Assembly (NCBI GenBank): GCA_016713585.1
Contig: JADJOV010000012.1
Span: 20,379 to 84,378 of the forward strand
Reading direction: 5' to 3'
Origin: Bdellovibrionales bacterium
Lineage (GTDB): Bacteria; Bdellovibrionota; Bdellovibrionia; Bdellovibrionales; Bdellovibrionaceae
DNA length: 64,000 nt
Shown here in pieces: positions 38,508-48,886 of the stretch (the first letter of the stretch is position 1; each line of letters opens with the position of its first letter). The notes beneath the pieces were generated by a model. That model was not told the origin of the DNA and made no database searches. It saw only the letters and a list, made by a program, of their open reading frames with translations. The translations under genes were made by a program, and so were the position numbers.

Positions 38508-40108
38508 ATGGATCTTTTTGATATTTGGACAATCCTTTTTGGTATTTTAGGCGCCAGCGCTGGGGTCGGGCTCGGGTGGATGCTTTCTAGATGGTTTCGA
38601 AACTTTAGAATCAAAGCAGCTCAGACAGAAGCTCAAGCAATACTTGATGAAGCTCAAGAATTCTTAGAACTTCGCGGACTTGAAGAAAAGGAACTCCAAC
38701 AGGAAATTGAACTTGAGCTTTGGACCAAGTCTGAGGCTGATCTGCTTAAGCTAGAGGAGAAAATTGACGAGCTCAGTGATCTTGTCGAGGAAAAGAAGAA
38801 GAAAAATGACGCTATCCTTCAGCTTGAAAATAAAAAGATATCTGAATATCAAGCCGAAACCCTCCGTCAAGAGGACCTACCAAAAGTGCCCAGAATTTGC
38901 ATGCAAGGGCATTGGGTGATCTTAAAAACCTCAATCAAGAACTTTGTATAAAACTCAGTGATCGCTCGATACTTCCGCTTTCAGAAGCAAAAACAATAAT
39001 TATTCAAGGATTTGAAAATGAAAGCCGCCTCTGGTCCCAAAACTGGATCGATCATCAAGTGGCAGAAGCCACTGAGTATGCAGAGAGTCGAGCCAAAGAG
39101 GTCCTCGATTCTGCCCTCAATCGTTTTATGAGACCCTATTGCGCTGAACGGGGAATTAGCTCTGTGCATTTTCCAGATGCCCACGTTCGCAAGCTTTTCT
39201 GCAACCCTCAGCTTGATAATTTCAAAGCCATCCAAGAGACCTGTGGCTGTGATATTATTGTCGAAGAACATATGGATTGGGTTGGGGTTGCAGGATATGA
39301 CCCTGTTCGTCGTGAACTCACTCGAAGAACCTTAAAGAAGGTCCTTAAGGAAAAGAAAAATATTAATCCTGAGTTTATTCGTCGAACGGCCGAGTCTCAG
39401 AAAAAGGAACTGTTTAGACAAATCCGTCAAGATGGCGACAACTTAGCAAGAGAACTTAAATTAGATAATCTTCACCCAGAAATCCGCCAAATGATGGGAA
39501 GTCTCAGATATCGCTATTCCTTTACGCAAAATCAGCACTTCCATTGTGGCGAAGTGGGCTGGCTGTGTGGCCTCCTCGCTGCGGATATGAATTTGGATAT
39601 TAAGAAAGCTCGAAGATCAGGAATGCTTCATGATATTGGGAAATCCATGGACCATGTTTTGGATGGAGGCCATGCCGTTATAGGCGCTGATTTTATTGCA
39701 GCGAGGGGTGAAGCTGCTGATATTGTTCATAATGTGCGGGCCCATCACTATGACGAACAGCCTGCCTCAGACACGGCCTTTCTCGTGATTGCTGCCGATG
39801 CTATTTCAGGAGCTCGACCGGGAGCCAGACGCTCAACTCTTGAGTCTTACAATCAAAAAGTCACAGAACTCCAAGATATAGCCCGTGGCTTTGATGGAGT
39901 CACTGATTGTATCGTGCTGAACGGAGGCCGCGAATGCCGAGTGATGGTGAATGGACGCCGAGTTGATGATTCTGGCACCCTAGAACTCAGCCATAATATC
40001 GCGCGAAAAATCGAAGAAGAATGCAATTATCCGGGGCAGATTAAAATCGTGGTGGTTCGTGAGACTGTCCACTCAGAAACCACCATCTCAAAGGGTTACG
40101 GAAACTAA
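38508..40108 (+). CDS. rny: Ribonuclease Y, one frameshift
   Basis: Membrane-anchored endoribonuclease that starts mRNA decay. An N-terminal helix (ILFGILGASAGVGLGWML) is followed by a coiled coil, a KH domain (DNFKAIQETCGCDIIV) and the HD domain (GMLHDIGKSMDHVLDGGHAVIGADF). One base is lost near 38895. ATG 38508 is chosen so that the membrane helix comes first; the open frame runs further upstream to 38364 but that part does not look coding. About 534 residues. Its stop overlaps that of fadE on the other strand. Confidence 0.85.
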
Positions 40109-42572
40109 CTTCCTGCGCCGGAGCCAGCGCCTGAACCATGATATTGGGCTTCGTCAAAGTCATCAACCATGATCGCATCAAATCGAATAGCATCAGACTC
40201 TTGGATCAGCTTCAGTTCACTTTCAAGAATCACATTTTTTGAACGAGCCTCATCCAACAATTGATGAAGTTTTTTCTTGGGCAAAACCCCATCCCGAATT
40301 GCTTTCTTCACTTTCCTTTCAGCCGCTTCCGCTTGTAGGCTGACCTGAAACGCGTGCTCCAAACGAGCTAGCTGTTGATTTCGATCCTTAGGAATGAAGA
40401 TTCCTTCTGTGAGACGATTTCTAAACGATCCATCTGCCAAAAGTGCACTTGAAATCAAATGAGACCAGCCGTCAGAAGCCAAGGATCCCACGGAATTAAT
40501 CCGAGACCAAGCGCCCAACCACCCCTTCAAAAACCAACGCAACCCAGGTATCTTTAGATTATCAAAAAGACCATCAAAACCTGCCTGAATCATCGACATA
40601 GAATACTTCAACGTATAATGAACGACTGGTAAATCCTCAGTGGGACGGCCATCGGCTTCGAATCGACGAAGCACGGCAGTTGCCAGATACATATAAGCTA
40701 AAATATCAGCAAAACGACCGGTGATTTTTTCTTTCATCTTGAGCTGCCCGCCCAAGGTGCCCATTGCAACATCTGACATAATTCCAAAGGTTGCAGAAAC
40801 CCACTGCAGTCGTCTGAAATAGACTCTCAAGCTTGGATGACAGTTTGGACTTGAAGCCAAATATCCCCGACTCAATGACAACAAAATACTTCGGCATAAA
40901 TTTCGGACAATATGGCCAACATGTCCCCAAAAAGCGACGTCAAAACCGCGAAGGTCCCCGGCTTCGAGGGCTTTAACTTCCGAATATGCAAATGGATGAG
41001 CTCTGAGTGCCCCTTGACCAAAAACAATCAGAGTTCTTGTCATAATATTTGCGCCTTCAACTGTGATTCCAATCGGCGTCGCAATATAAATTTCACCTAA
41101 CAAATTCCGTTGGCCAAGGGAAATCCCGGCCCCTCCCATCACATCCATTCCATCATTGATAACCTTGCGACCGATTTCAGTTGAATAGTACTTTTGAATC
41201 GCTGTAATCACAGGTGGCTTGATGCCTTTATCAAGGGCCCCTAAAGTAAATTTTCGCATCGCTTCGAGGGCATAGGTGTTCGAAGCAATCCGAGCCAAGG
41301 GCTCTTCAATGCCTTCAAATTTACCAATTGAAACGCCAAACTGACGACGAACGACTGCATGAGAAGAGACAGTTCTAGCAACAAGCTTCGAGCCCCCGGT
41401 GGCCTGAGCTGGCAAACTGATTCCACGCCCCGCCGCCAAACACTCCATCAGCATTCCCCAGCCCTTGCCACAGCCTGCGACGCCTCCAACTATGGCCTCG
41501 ACTGAAACGACAACATCCTTGCCTTGAGTCGGACAGTTGTAAAAAGGAATTGTCAAAGGATCATGCCTTCGGCCCAAAACAACTCCTGGTGTTTTGGACG
41601 GAATAAGGCCGCAAGTAATGCCCAAACCCTCGCCTTTTCACAATAAATTATCAGGATCGCGCAATCGAAAAGCAAGACCTATAATAGTGCTGATTGAGGC
41701 TAAAGTAATCCAACGCTTATTCCAATTCAACCGAACATAGAGCTTACCATCTTGTCCCTTGAAGAGAATTCCTGTGGAATTGATGGCCCCAGCATCAGAA
41801 CCAGCCAGAGGCTCAGTGAGACCAAAACACGGCATTTCCTCCCCTCGAGCGAGACGAGGCAAAAGATGCTTTTTCTGTTCATCAGTTCCATAATGAATTA
41901 TTAACTCAGCCGGGCCCAAGGAATTTGGGACCATCACCTGAATAGCCACGGCCAGGGACCGTGACGAAAGTTTCATAATCACTTCTGAATGGGCCAGGGC
42001 AGAAAACCCAAGCCCCCCGTGCTCTTTTGGAATAATCATTCCAAGGAATCTTTCTTTCCGAATATAGTCCCAGACATCAGAAGGGATCTCCTTCGACTTC
42101 CAAATCTTCCAGGCATCAATCATTTGGCAGAGATGCTCAACAGGGCCGTCCATAAAAGCCTTCTCCTCCGCCGTTAGCTGCGGATAAGACTCAGCCATAA
42201 TATTTTTAAAATTGGGTTTCCTGAAAATAGATCTTTCTCTATCCAAACCACTCCCGCATCAAGTGCAGTTCGTTCAGTTTCTGAAATTTTTGGAATAAAA
42301 TCAAATCTCTTAAATACAGCGACAACAGCCTTTGTAAAAACAACCGCCCGAAGTGCCGGAATCAAAAAAACGACCATAACTCCAAAAACTGCAGCGACAC
42401 ACCACAAAGGCGCGCCAAATTCGAAAAGCAACGCCGGAACAACCAGGGACCAAAGCCAAAGAGGGCTGCCGAAAAAACCAATGACCAAAAGTCCTAAAAT
42501 CGCTCCTGGAATCGTCCAAACTGGATGCTGCAGCATCCATCCGTGGGATTCAATTATCTGCAATGACTCCAC
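40105..42572 (-). CDS. fadE: FadE-type acyl-CoA dehydrogenase, one frameshift and one in-frame TGA
   Basis: First step of fatty-acid beta-oxidation. The N-terminus has membrane helices (TIPGAILGLLVIGFFGSPL), then the dehydrogenase: LTEPLAGSDAGAINSTG, RLNWNKRWITLASI, GITCGLIPSKTPGV, GRGISLPAQATGG, and the long C-terminal part typical of FadE. GTG 42572 with AGGAG 8 bases upstream gives about 822 residues, the E. coli size. One base is lost near 42220. An in-frame TGA at 41638-41640 stands where the family has glycine (DPDNLL, stop, KGEGLGITC); it is a point error or a nonsense mutation. Confidence 0.88.
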
Positions 42573-42683
42573 TCTCTTCTCTCCTTGAAAAAAATTAAAA
42601 ACTCTTAGACAATATGAGACCACCTTCATGCTCTTGAAGCAAGCAGGACCTTCACTTGGTTATGTCATTTGAATGATCTTATT

Positions 42684-43702
42684 GAAACTGATGGCCTTGA
42701 GTGTCCCTGAAGGGACAACTCAAGGCCGCGAGTCTATGATTTTCGTCTGGAATTCGGCCACCGATCAGATTTAGACTCACTCTGAGTCTAAACTCCGAAG
42801 GCTTTGCAGTTGCAAGAATGGCCTTCCATATGAGCTTTCGACCACTCCTTTGTTCCAATGCCGACTGCACTTTCTCATCAAGGTCCTTCAAACCAGATTT
42901 TCGTCACAAAAAGATGGATCTTAATAAACCTCTCCAACGTCTCCTCACTGAAGGTAATTCCATCAGGGCTTCGGCGAGAATTCTCAATATGACTTACAAA
43001 AACACGTATAAAAAGTTTCTTTGGCTGATCAAGCAGGCAAAAGTGACCAGAGAGAGACTCAGTTTTTCGGCCAGGAAGATCTACTTTGATGAAATGGAGA
43101 CAATTCACCACACAAAATGCAAGCCCCTTTCAATTGCTGTCGCGGTGAATGAGGATTATCAAATACTAGCGCTCCAAGTGGCTGAAATGCCTGCAAAAGG
43201 CAGACTTGCAAGGTTCTCAGTGATGAAGTATGGACCACGAAAAGATGAGCGTGACTCGGTGATGGGTGAGGTTTTTCGATGTCTTAAGAACAGACTTTCG
43301 CGGTCGCCTGAAAATATTTATTCTGACGCCAAATCAAGTTATCGAAAGCATGTGGAGGGGACCTTCCCACAAAGCACATATGAGGTTCACAATCGAGCCG
43401 ACAAAGAGCGACATCGAGACCGACTGCATGAAAAACTCCACAAGAAGCGCTTTGACCCATTATTTGCTGTGAACCAACGCTGTGCTAAACTTCGCAGCGA
43501 TATCAGAAGACTGACCTGACGAAGTTGGTGCACGACCAAAAAGCCTGAGAATTTGCAGGGGCAACTGGACTTGTATATTGTCAACCAGTTTGGCCCCCGC
43601 ATTTTCTTAAGATAAACCCCTAGCTTTCAATCTAATCAATTCAAAAGCATAGACTCTCGGACTTGAGTGGTCCCTTCAGGGACACTCAAGGACATCGGTT
43701 TC
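42684..43702 (+). mobile_element. Insertion sequence with hairpin-forming terminal inverted repeats
   Basis: About 1.02 kb. Read inward, the left end is GAAACTGATGGCCTTGAGTG and the right end GAAACCGATGTCCTTGAGTG; similarity continues for about 60 bases, to GAGTCTATG. Each end also contains its own near-palindrome (CTTGAGTGTCCC, TGAA, GGGAC(A)ACTCAAG). The single gene inside is a transposase. No clear target-site duplication. It lies between fadE and a small lipoprotein gene whose stop codon is 7 bases from the right end. Confidence 0.75.
42818..43615 (+). CDS. DDE transposase of the insertion sequence, with an in-frame TGA
   Basis: A helix-turn-helix (EGNSIRASARILNMTYKNTY) is followed by a DDE-type core: YFDEMETIHHTKCKPLSI, NIYSDAKSSY and HNRADKERHRDRLHEKL. 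DIRRLT is cut by TGA at 43517-43519, but the same frame continues with RSWCTTKKPENLQ, the conserved end of this transposase group, to a TAA at 43613-43615. So the stop is a single base change. Family close to IS1-like transposases; not assigned further. Confidence 0.7.
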
Positions 43703-43708
43703 TATCTC

Positions 43709-43957
43709 TTATTTAGGTGGTACCGGCTCGGACTCTGGAGCCGCAACTGCTGGAGCTTCAGCTCCATCCGTACCAGCTCCAGGTGGGGGTGGCTCAACTG
43801 CTGGGGCGGCCATTTGCTCTTGCGGATCAGCAGTTGGCTGGCCTTCTTGAGGAGTCGCTTGGACAGCAGGCGCCTCAGGGCTAGGTGTATTTTTTGAACA
43901 AGTAAATCCAGTTGTGAAGGCTAAAGCCAGAAGTGCTATTGCCACTAAAGATTTCAT
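43709..43957 (-). CDS. Small proline/alanine-rich lipoprotein
   Basis: 82 residues. LVAIALLALAFTTGFTCSKN gives a signal peptide and a likely lipid-modified cysteine; the rest is disordered (PEAPAV, PPPPGAG). No known family. The end of the gene coincides with the edge of the insertion sequence. From 43958 to 44270 I see no gene. Confidence 0.55.
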   Translation of the reverse strand: MKSLVAIALLALAFTTGFTCSKNTPSPEAPAVQATPQEGQPTADPQEQMAAPAVEPPPPGAGTDGAEAPAVAAPESEPVPPK

Positions 43958-44270
43958 ATAAGCTCCCTTAATTGTTTCGAATATTTCAAATTATTCGAAA
44001 CAAATGGTTTATTGTTAGTTGATATTTGAAACATGATCTCAACTAAGATCAAATGATTTTTGGGAAAAATCAACAAAATCATCTTGAGGTCACCCCAAAA
44101 AAACCGCAATGAAATTGAGAAAAAGAGATCAACTACATCCAGAAAAAATTGATTCGAAGTTCCATAAAATTTAGCTCTCAACGATATGTACTCGATTCTT
44201 CTTAGCCCCACATTGACATCACGGCCATAAATGGGAACAAATATGATTATAAATTGAAACCTAACCCGAA

Positions 44271-44339
44271 GAGCCGTATGCGGAAAAATGGCAAGCACGG
44301 TTCCGAGAGGAGCGGCGGCAAGCAATTGCTACTGTTTAC
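44271..44339 (+). ncRNA. Isolated group II intron domain V-VI
   Basis: GAGCCGTATGCGG (with AGC triad), a loop and GCAAGCACGGTTC form a 33-base domain V (44271-44303). It is followed by a domain VI-like stem (GGCGGCAA / TTGCTACT) and TTTAC, a fitting 3' splice end, just before the ATG at 44343. Neither a maturase gene nor the other RNA domains are visible upstream, so this is an intron remnant or a very degenerate intron. It differs from the domain V at 11418. Confidence 0.65.
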
Positions 44340-44342
44340 TTA

Positions 44343-45047
44343 ATGAACAAAAAAGAAAATCCCTTGATCAATCTTCTCGCTAATATTGTCCTTCCGATTG
44401 TGATCTTGAATAATCTTTCTAAGAGTCTCGGAGCTCTCCCTGCCCTTCTTTTGGCCCTCAGCGCACCCCTAATTTATCTGACATGGGATCTTTGGAAGAA
44501 AAGGAAAATCAATTATTTCTCTATTTTGGGATTGCTGAATGTGGGACTCACCGGCAGCCTGGCTGTCCTTAATTTGGACGGCGCTTGGTTTTGGATCAAA
44601 GAAGCCGCCTTTCCTGGACTCGTTGGCATTTTTGTCCTTGGGAGCGCTTGGACAACAAAACCATTCATTCAGACTTTGATTCTAAATCCAGAGATTATGG
44701 ATCTAGAACTGGTCGAAGCGCGAGTTCGAGCCAATGGGGAAGACCATCTGCTAGAAAGAATCGCTCGAAATGCGACAGTCTTTCTTGCTCTATCATTCTT
44801 TCTGAGTTCCTTTTTAAATTTTGTCGTGGCACGGCGTATTTTTCTCCCCATTGCTGTTGAGATTCAAGGTGAACAGAGATCTCTTCTCCTAAATGAACAA
44901 ATTGCAGAAATGACAAAAGTCTCTTTTCCGATAATTCTCGCCCCCTCATTTGTCCTCTTGATGGGCCTTATGTTTTATCTTTTGCATCGCCTAAAAAAAA
45001 CTCACAGGACTCAGTTTGGAAGAGATTCTCCCTCACAAATAAGATGA
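44343..45047 (+). CDS. VC0807-family integral membrane protein
   Basis: 234 residues with about six helices: NPLINLLANIVLPIVILNNL, ALPALLLALSAPLIYL, FSILGLLNVGLTGSLAVL, FWIKEAAFPGLVGIFVLGSAW and NFVVARRIF are characteristic of this conserved family of unknown function. The start follows the intron remnant by 3 bases, so its native leader may have been replaced. Convergent with the next gene, 3 bases apart. Confidence 0.75.
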   Translation: MNKKENPLINLLANIVLPIVILNNLSKSLGALPALLLALSAPLIYLTWDLWKKRKINYFSILGLLNVGLTGSLAVLNLDGAWFWIKEAAFPGLVGIFVLGSAWTTKPFIQTLILNPEIMDLELVEARVRANGEDHLLERIARNATVFLALSFFLSSFLNFVVARRIFLPIAVEIQGEQRSLLLNEQIAEMTKVSFPIILAPSFVLLMGLMFYLLHRLKKTHRTQFGRDSPSQIR

Positions 45048-45050
45048 TCA

Positions 45051-45752
45051 CTAAAAGCCATCTCCTCCATCCTCAAATGGTGGCGGTGGTGGTGGCGGTG
45101 GGAAATCGCCATCATCATAGGGCGCCATTGAAGGTGGGGGCGGCGGAAAATCATTAAAGTCCGGTTCTGACATAGAAGGACCCGGCGAATATCCCGAACC
45201 CATTGCCGGACTATCAGACATTCTTCCAGATCCACCTGGACCGAATTTATCAGGCGATTTTTTTGTTTTATCAGTATTTTTGTCTTTCGGTTTGGCTCCG
45301 TAAAGCACTCGATTTTTGATCTCATACCTGGGCCTTTTTGCCAAAAGATCAAGTTCTTCGTTCTCACTTAAATCAGAAGGTATTCCACGAGGTCCCGCCT
45401 TCCGTTGACGAAGGTGGTCAGCTAAACGTGCTTTTTCCTCTTCAAGCTGTTCGGATCTCTCTTTGACAAAGGAGTGGTAAGCCTCAAGACCGCGCAATTC
45501 GGATCGGTCTTTCTTGGTTCTTTTGTGCTCCTCAAATGCCTCTAAACGCTGCAGATTCCATCGCTCTTCTTCCTCAAGATACAATTTGAGACCTTCCTCT
45601 CGCTCCCGAGCGAAAACCTCACCCTCTTGACGATGCTCAAGAAACTGCTTTTTCCGAGAAAAAGATTGGGCCGTGGATAAGAAACCCTTGGTCCAAAACC
45701 CTGATGCCAAAAATGCCCATAAAATAAAACAAATCCTAGCAAAATGAATCAC
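45051..45752 (-). CDS. Membrane-anchored coiled-coil protein with a polyproline end
   Basis: One N-terminal helix (CFILWAFLASGFW) acts as signal anchor. Then come about 110 residues of charged coiled coil (EEERWNLQRLEAFEEHK, RSEQLEEEKARLADHL), a basic linker, and a Gly/Ser/Pro tail with PPPPPS and PPPPPPPPFED. No known family. Likely periplasmic with an extended tail. Confidence 0.5.
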   Translation of the reverse strand: MIHFARICFILWAFLASGFWTKGFLSTAQSFSRKKQFLEHRQEGEVFAREREEGLKLYLEEEERWNLQRLEAFEEHKRTKKDRSELRGLEAYHSFVKERSEQLEEEKARLADHLRQRKAGPRGIPSDLSENEELDLLAKRPRYEIKNRVLYGAKPKDKNTDKTKKSPDKFGPGGSGRMSDSPAMGSGYSPGPSMSEPDFNDFPPPPPSMAPYDDGDFPPPPPPPPFEDGGDGF

Positions 45753-45863
45753 GTCTTAGTTTAGCGCAAAAAGTCAGGATTTGACGCTTTTTTTCAAGCT
45801 CGACCTTCGTCATAAAATCAAGCTACACTCATGTCTAATAATCTGACGCCAGGAGTGTTTTTG

Positions 45864-46885
45864 ATGGAAATTTCGGCTTTTTTTGCAAACCTTGCCCTTT
45901 TTGCTGCTAAGGGTTTGCTCGTGTTTTTGTTTATTTTCTTAATTATCTTGGTGATTGCATTCTTTGCGGCTCGCGCTCAAACAAAACACGAGCTGAAAGT
46001 TGAAAATCTTAAGGAGAAGTTCGACCACTATAAACACCTTCTTCAATTTTTCTCGCTAACCAAAAATGAATTCAAGAAGATTCGAAAGGCAGAAAAGAAC
46101 TCGAAAAGAAGGAAAAGCAAATTGAATCAAAGCCTCGCGCTTTTGTTCTTTCTTTTGAAGGTGACATGCGAGCCCAGGCTGTGGATCAGTTAAGGCACGA
46201 AGTGACTGCCGTCCTCACAATTGCTCAGCCTCAGGACCTCGTGGTTCTAAATATCGAAAGCCCAGGCGGCGTTGTTCATGGGTATGGCCTGGGAGCAGCC
46301 CAAGTCCTTCGGCTCAGAGATAAAAATATCCCTGTCACTGTCTGTGTTGATAAAGTCGCAGCGAGCGGGGGCTATTTAATGTCGGTGCCAGCTCAAAAAA
46401 TTTACGCAGCTCCCTTTGCCATTTTGGGGTCCATCGGAGTTGTTGCTCAGGTTCCAAACGTCAATCGTTTGCTAAAAAAATATGATGTCGATTACAAGGA
46501 ATACACGGCTGGCGAATTCAAGCGAACTGTCAGCCTCTTTGGAGAAGTCACCGAAAAAGGCGAGAAAAAGTTTCTTGAACAACTTGAAGAAACACATACT
46601 TTATTTAAGTCATTTGTCCATCGCTATCGCCCGCAACTCGAATTAGCCCAAATCGCGACAGGAGAACACTGGTTTGGAGAGCAAGCCTTGAAATTGGGTT
46701 TAATTGACGCCATTAAAACCAGCGATGATTATCTTCTTGAGTTATCCCATACTCACCAGGTGTTGAAAATCAACTATGAAGAAAAAAAACCTTGGAATGA
46801 AAAAATATCTAAAATGCTTAGCCTCTCTCTCAGCTCGGCGATTTCGAGAGTTGTGGGCGAACTTGAGACACGAAAGTTCCTCTAG
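45864..46885 (+). CDS. sohB: SohB-type S49 protease, one frameshift
   Basis: Inner-membrane serine protease of the signal-peptide-peptidase A family. N-terminal helix (LLVFLFIFLIILVIAFF), charged linker, then FVLSFEGDMRA, LNIESPGGVVHGYG, KVAASGGYLMS (nucleophile serine) and ILGSIGVVAQ. One base is lost near 46120. Start ATG 45864 has AGGAG 8 bases upstream. Its TAG overlaps the GTG of the first transporter gene, so the two are coupled. Confidence 0.85.
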
Positions 46886-47885
46886 TGCAAAGTCCCGCCC
46901 TAGAAGTTCGAAATCTCGATATCACTTTCTTTCTTAAAAAGGGCCCTCTGAAGGTGGTGGACGCCGCCTCCTTTAGAATTGATTCAGGAGAAATTCTTGG
47001 CTTGGTCGGAGAAAGCGGCTGGGAAAGTCAGTCACCTCTCGTTCACTGATGCGCCTAGTAGATGAGCCCGGGCAAATCACTCAAGGTGAGATTTTTTTCA
47101 AGGGTCGAGATCTGCTCCGACTGAGCGAACAGGAAATGAGAGATATTCGGGGTCGCGAAATCTCAATGATTTTTCAGGATCCCATGAGCGCTCTCAATCC
47201 TGTGCTCACCATTGGCGAACAGATTAAGGAACAAATTCTCAGACACCAAACGGAAAAAAGTATCCCCGCCCGATTGGCAAATCAGAAGGCGGCCGAACGG
47301 ACGCAGACGATGCTCTCTCTCGTAGGAATTTCTCCGGCCCAGGAGCGCATGAATAGCTATCCCCACCAGCTATCTGGAGGACAGCGTCAAAGAGCCATGA
47401 TCGCCATGGCTCTTTCCTGCAATCCAAGCCTACTGATTGCTGATGAGCCCACCACCTCCCTCGATGTCACGATACAAGCCCAAATTTTGGAACTCATTCA
47501 ATCTCTCCAAGAACAAATGAATATGACGACTCTTTTTATAACTCATGATTTGGGCTTAGTTTCAGAAATCGCTGATCGAGTGATCGTTATGTATGCAGGA
47601 CAAATTTGCGAGGAAGCCCCAACATCAGAGATTTTTTCAAACCCAAGGCATCCTTACACCCTCGCCTTAATCGAATCTCGTCCTCGTTTTGGTCATCAGG
47701 TCGAACGCCTCAAGACAATCCACGGACGAGTCCCGCGCCCTGATGAACTCGCTGGCGGATGCCCATTTTCAAACCGCTGCCCCCAGGTTCAGTCAGAGTG
47801 TCATTCTCTACGCCCCCCTCTTGTTCACCTTGATAAGACTCAACATAGAGTTGCTTGTTTTAATCCCGTTGGAGTCTCTCAATGA
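46885..47885 (+). CDS. Oligopeptide/dipeptide ABC transporter ATPase (OppD/DppD), damaged Walker A
   Basis: The first of two ATPases of a peptide importer. LVGESG is followed by a scrambled P-loop: the bases for SGKS carry both a loss and a gain near 47020-47030, so the frame changes. Downstream are intact: MIFQDPMSALNP (Q loop), LSGGQRQRAMIAMAL (signature), LLIADEPTTSLDV (Walker B), TLFITHDLG (H loop) and the C-terminal CPFSNRCP cysteine region of OppD proteins. Start GTG 46885. Confidence 0.85.
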
Positions 47886-48886
47886 ATCCCCAAGATTCCC
47901 TAGAGTCAACTCGGTTAGATCATTCGATTGTTTTGAAGGCAAATCATCTTAAAAAGTACTTTGACCAAGGTTCTCGCCAAATCAAAGCGGTTGATGATGT
48001 TTCGCTCTCGATTCAGTCTGGCGAAATTTTGGGGCTCGTCGGAGAAAGTGGGAGTGGAAAATCAACCCTGGGAAAACTTTTGATCCGCCTGCTTGAGTCA
48101 ACATCAGGTGAAATTCAATTTCGTGGGAAAAACTTTTTAAGTCTTTCAGGTCAAAAACTTAGAAATGAACGACGAAACATTCAAATGATTTTTCAGGATC
48201 CCTACGGCTCTTTGGATCCACGGATGACAGTCGCACAATTGCTCAGCCAACCCTTTGAAATTCACGGCCTTCTCTCTCCCAAAGAACGAAAAACCCGGGT
48301 TCAAGAACTTTTGAAACAAGTCGGTTTAGATGAAACAGCTCTTGATCGAACTCCCCACGAATTCTCGGGGGGTCAACGTCAAAGACTTTGCATCGCCCGG
48401 GCGATCGCCCTTAATCCTGAACTGATTATCTGCGATGAACCCGTGTCCTCCTTGGACGTATCAATTCAGGCTCAAATTTTAAATCTTCTAAAAGATCTTC
48501 AAAAAAGCCTCAATATGAGCTATTTATTTATTTCCCATGACCTCTCTGTGATTGAGTTTCTCTGCGACAGGGTGGCTGTCATGTATCTCGGAAAAATTGT
48601 TGAAGTGGCGGACCGAAATCAGCTTTTTGCCCACCCAAAACATCCCTACACCCAGGCCTTGATTGCGGCTCTGCCACGATTCGGAGAAGGAAAGAAACAA
48701 ATAAAGACAACACTTTCGGGGGAAGTTCCTGACCCAACGAACCCTCCCTCCGGTTGTGCCTTTCACCCCCGATGCTCCCAAAAAATTGCTGCCTGTACAC
48801 AAAACGAACCTGTCTTGGTCCAAAATGGAAACCACTTAGTCTCCTGTTGGCTGACAAACCCGAAGAAAGAGGAATCAAAATTATGA
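47882..48886 (+). CDS. Oligopeptide/dipeptide ABC transporter ATPase (OppF/DppF)
   Basis: The second ATPase, 334 residues and intact: GLVGESGSGKSTLGK (Walker A), MIFQDPYGSLDP, FSGGQRQRLCIARA, LIICDEPVSSLDV, YLFISHDLS and the C-terminal CAFHPRCSQ. Overlaps its neighbours by 4 bases on both sides (ATGA), as expected for a single translation-coupled operon. Confidence 0.9.
   Translation: MNPQDSLESTRLDHSIVLKANHLKKYFDQGSRQIKAVDDVSLSIQSGEILGLVGESGSGKSTLGKLLIRLLESTSGEIQFRGKNFLSLSGQKLRNERRNIQMIFQDPYGSLDPRMTVAQLLSQPFEIHGLLSPKERKTRVQELLKQVGLDETALDRTPHEFSGGQRQRLCIARAIALNPELIICDEPVSSLDVSIQAQILNLLKDLQKSLNMSYLFISHDLSVIEFLCDRVAVMYLGKIVEVADRNQLFAHPKHPYTQALIAALPRFGEGKKQIKTTLSGEVPDPTNPPSGCAFHPRCSQKIAACTQNEPVLVQNGNHLVSCWLTNPKKEESKL

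Noticed and set aside
41638..43519. In-frame TGA codons in fadE (41638) and the transposase (43517), suggesting recoding of TGA
   Set aside because: Many intact genes end in TGA with normal ATGA overlaps, for example the creatininase-arginase-aldolase operon. The two TGAs stand at different amino-acid positions (glycine and probably arginine). Point errors or mutations explain them better.
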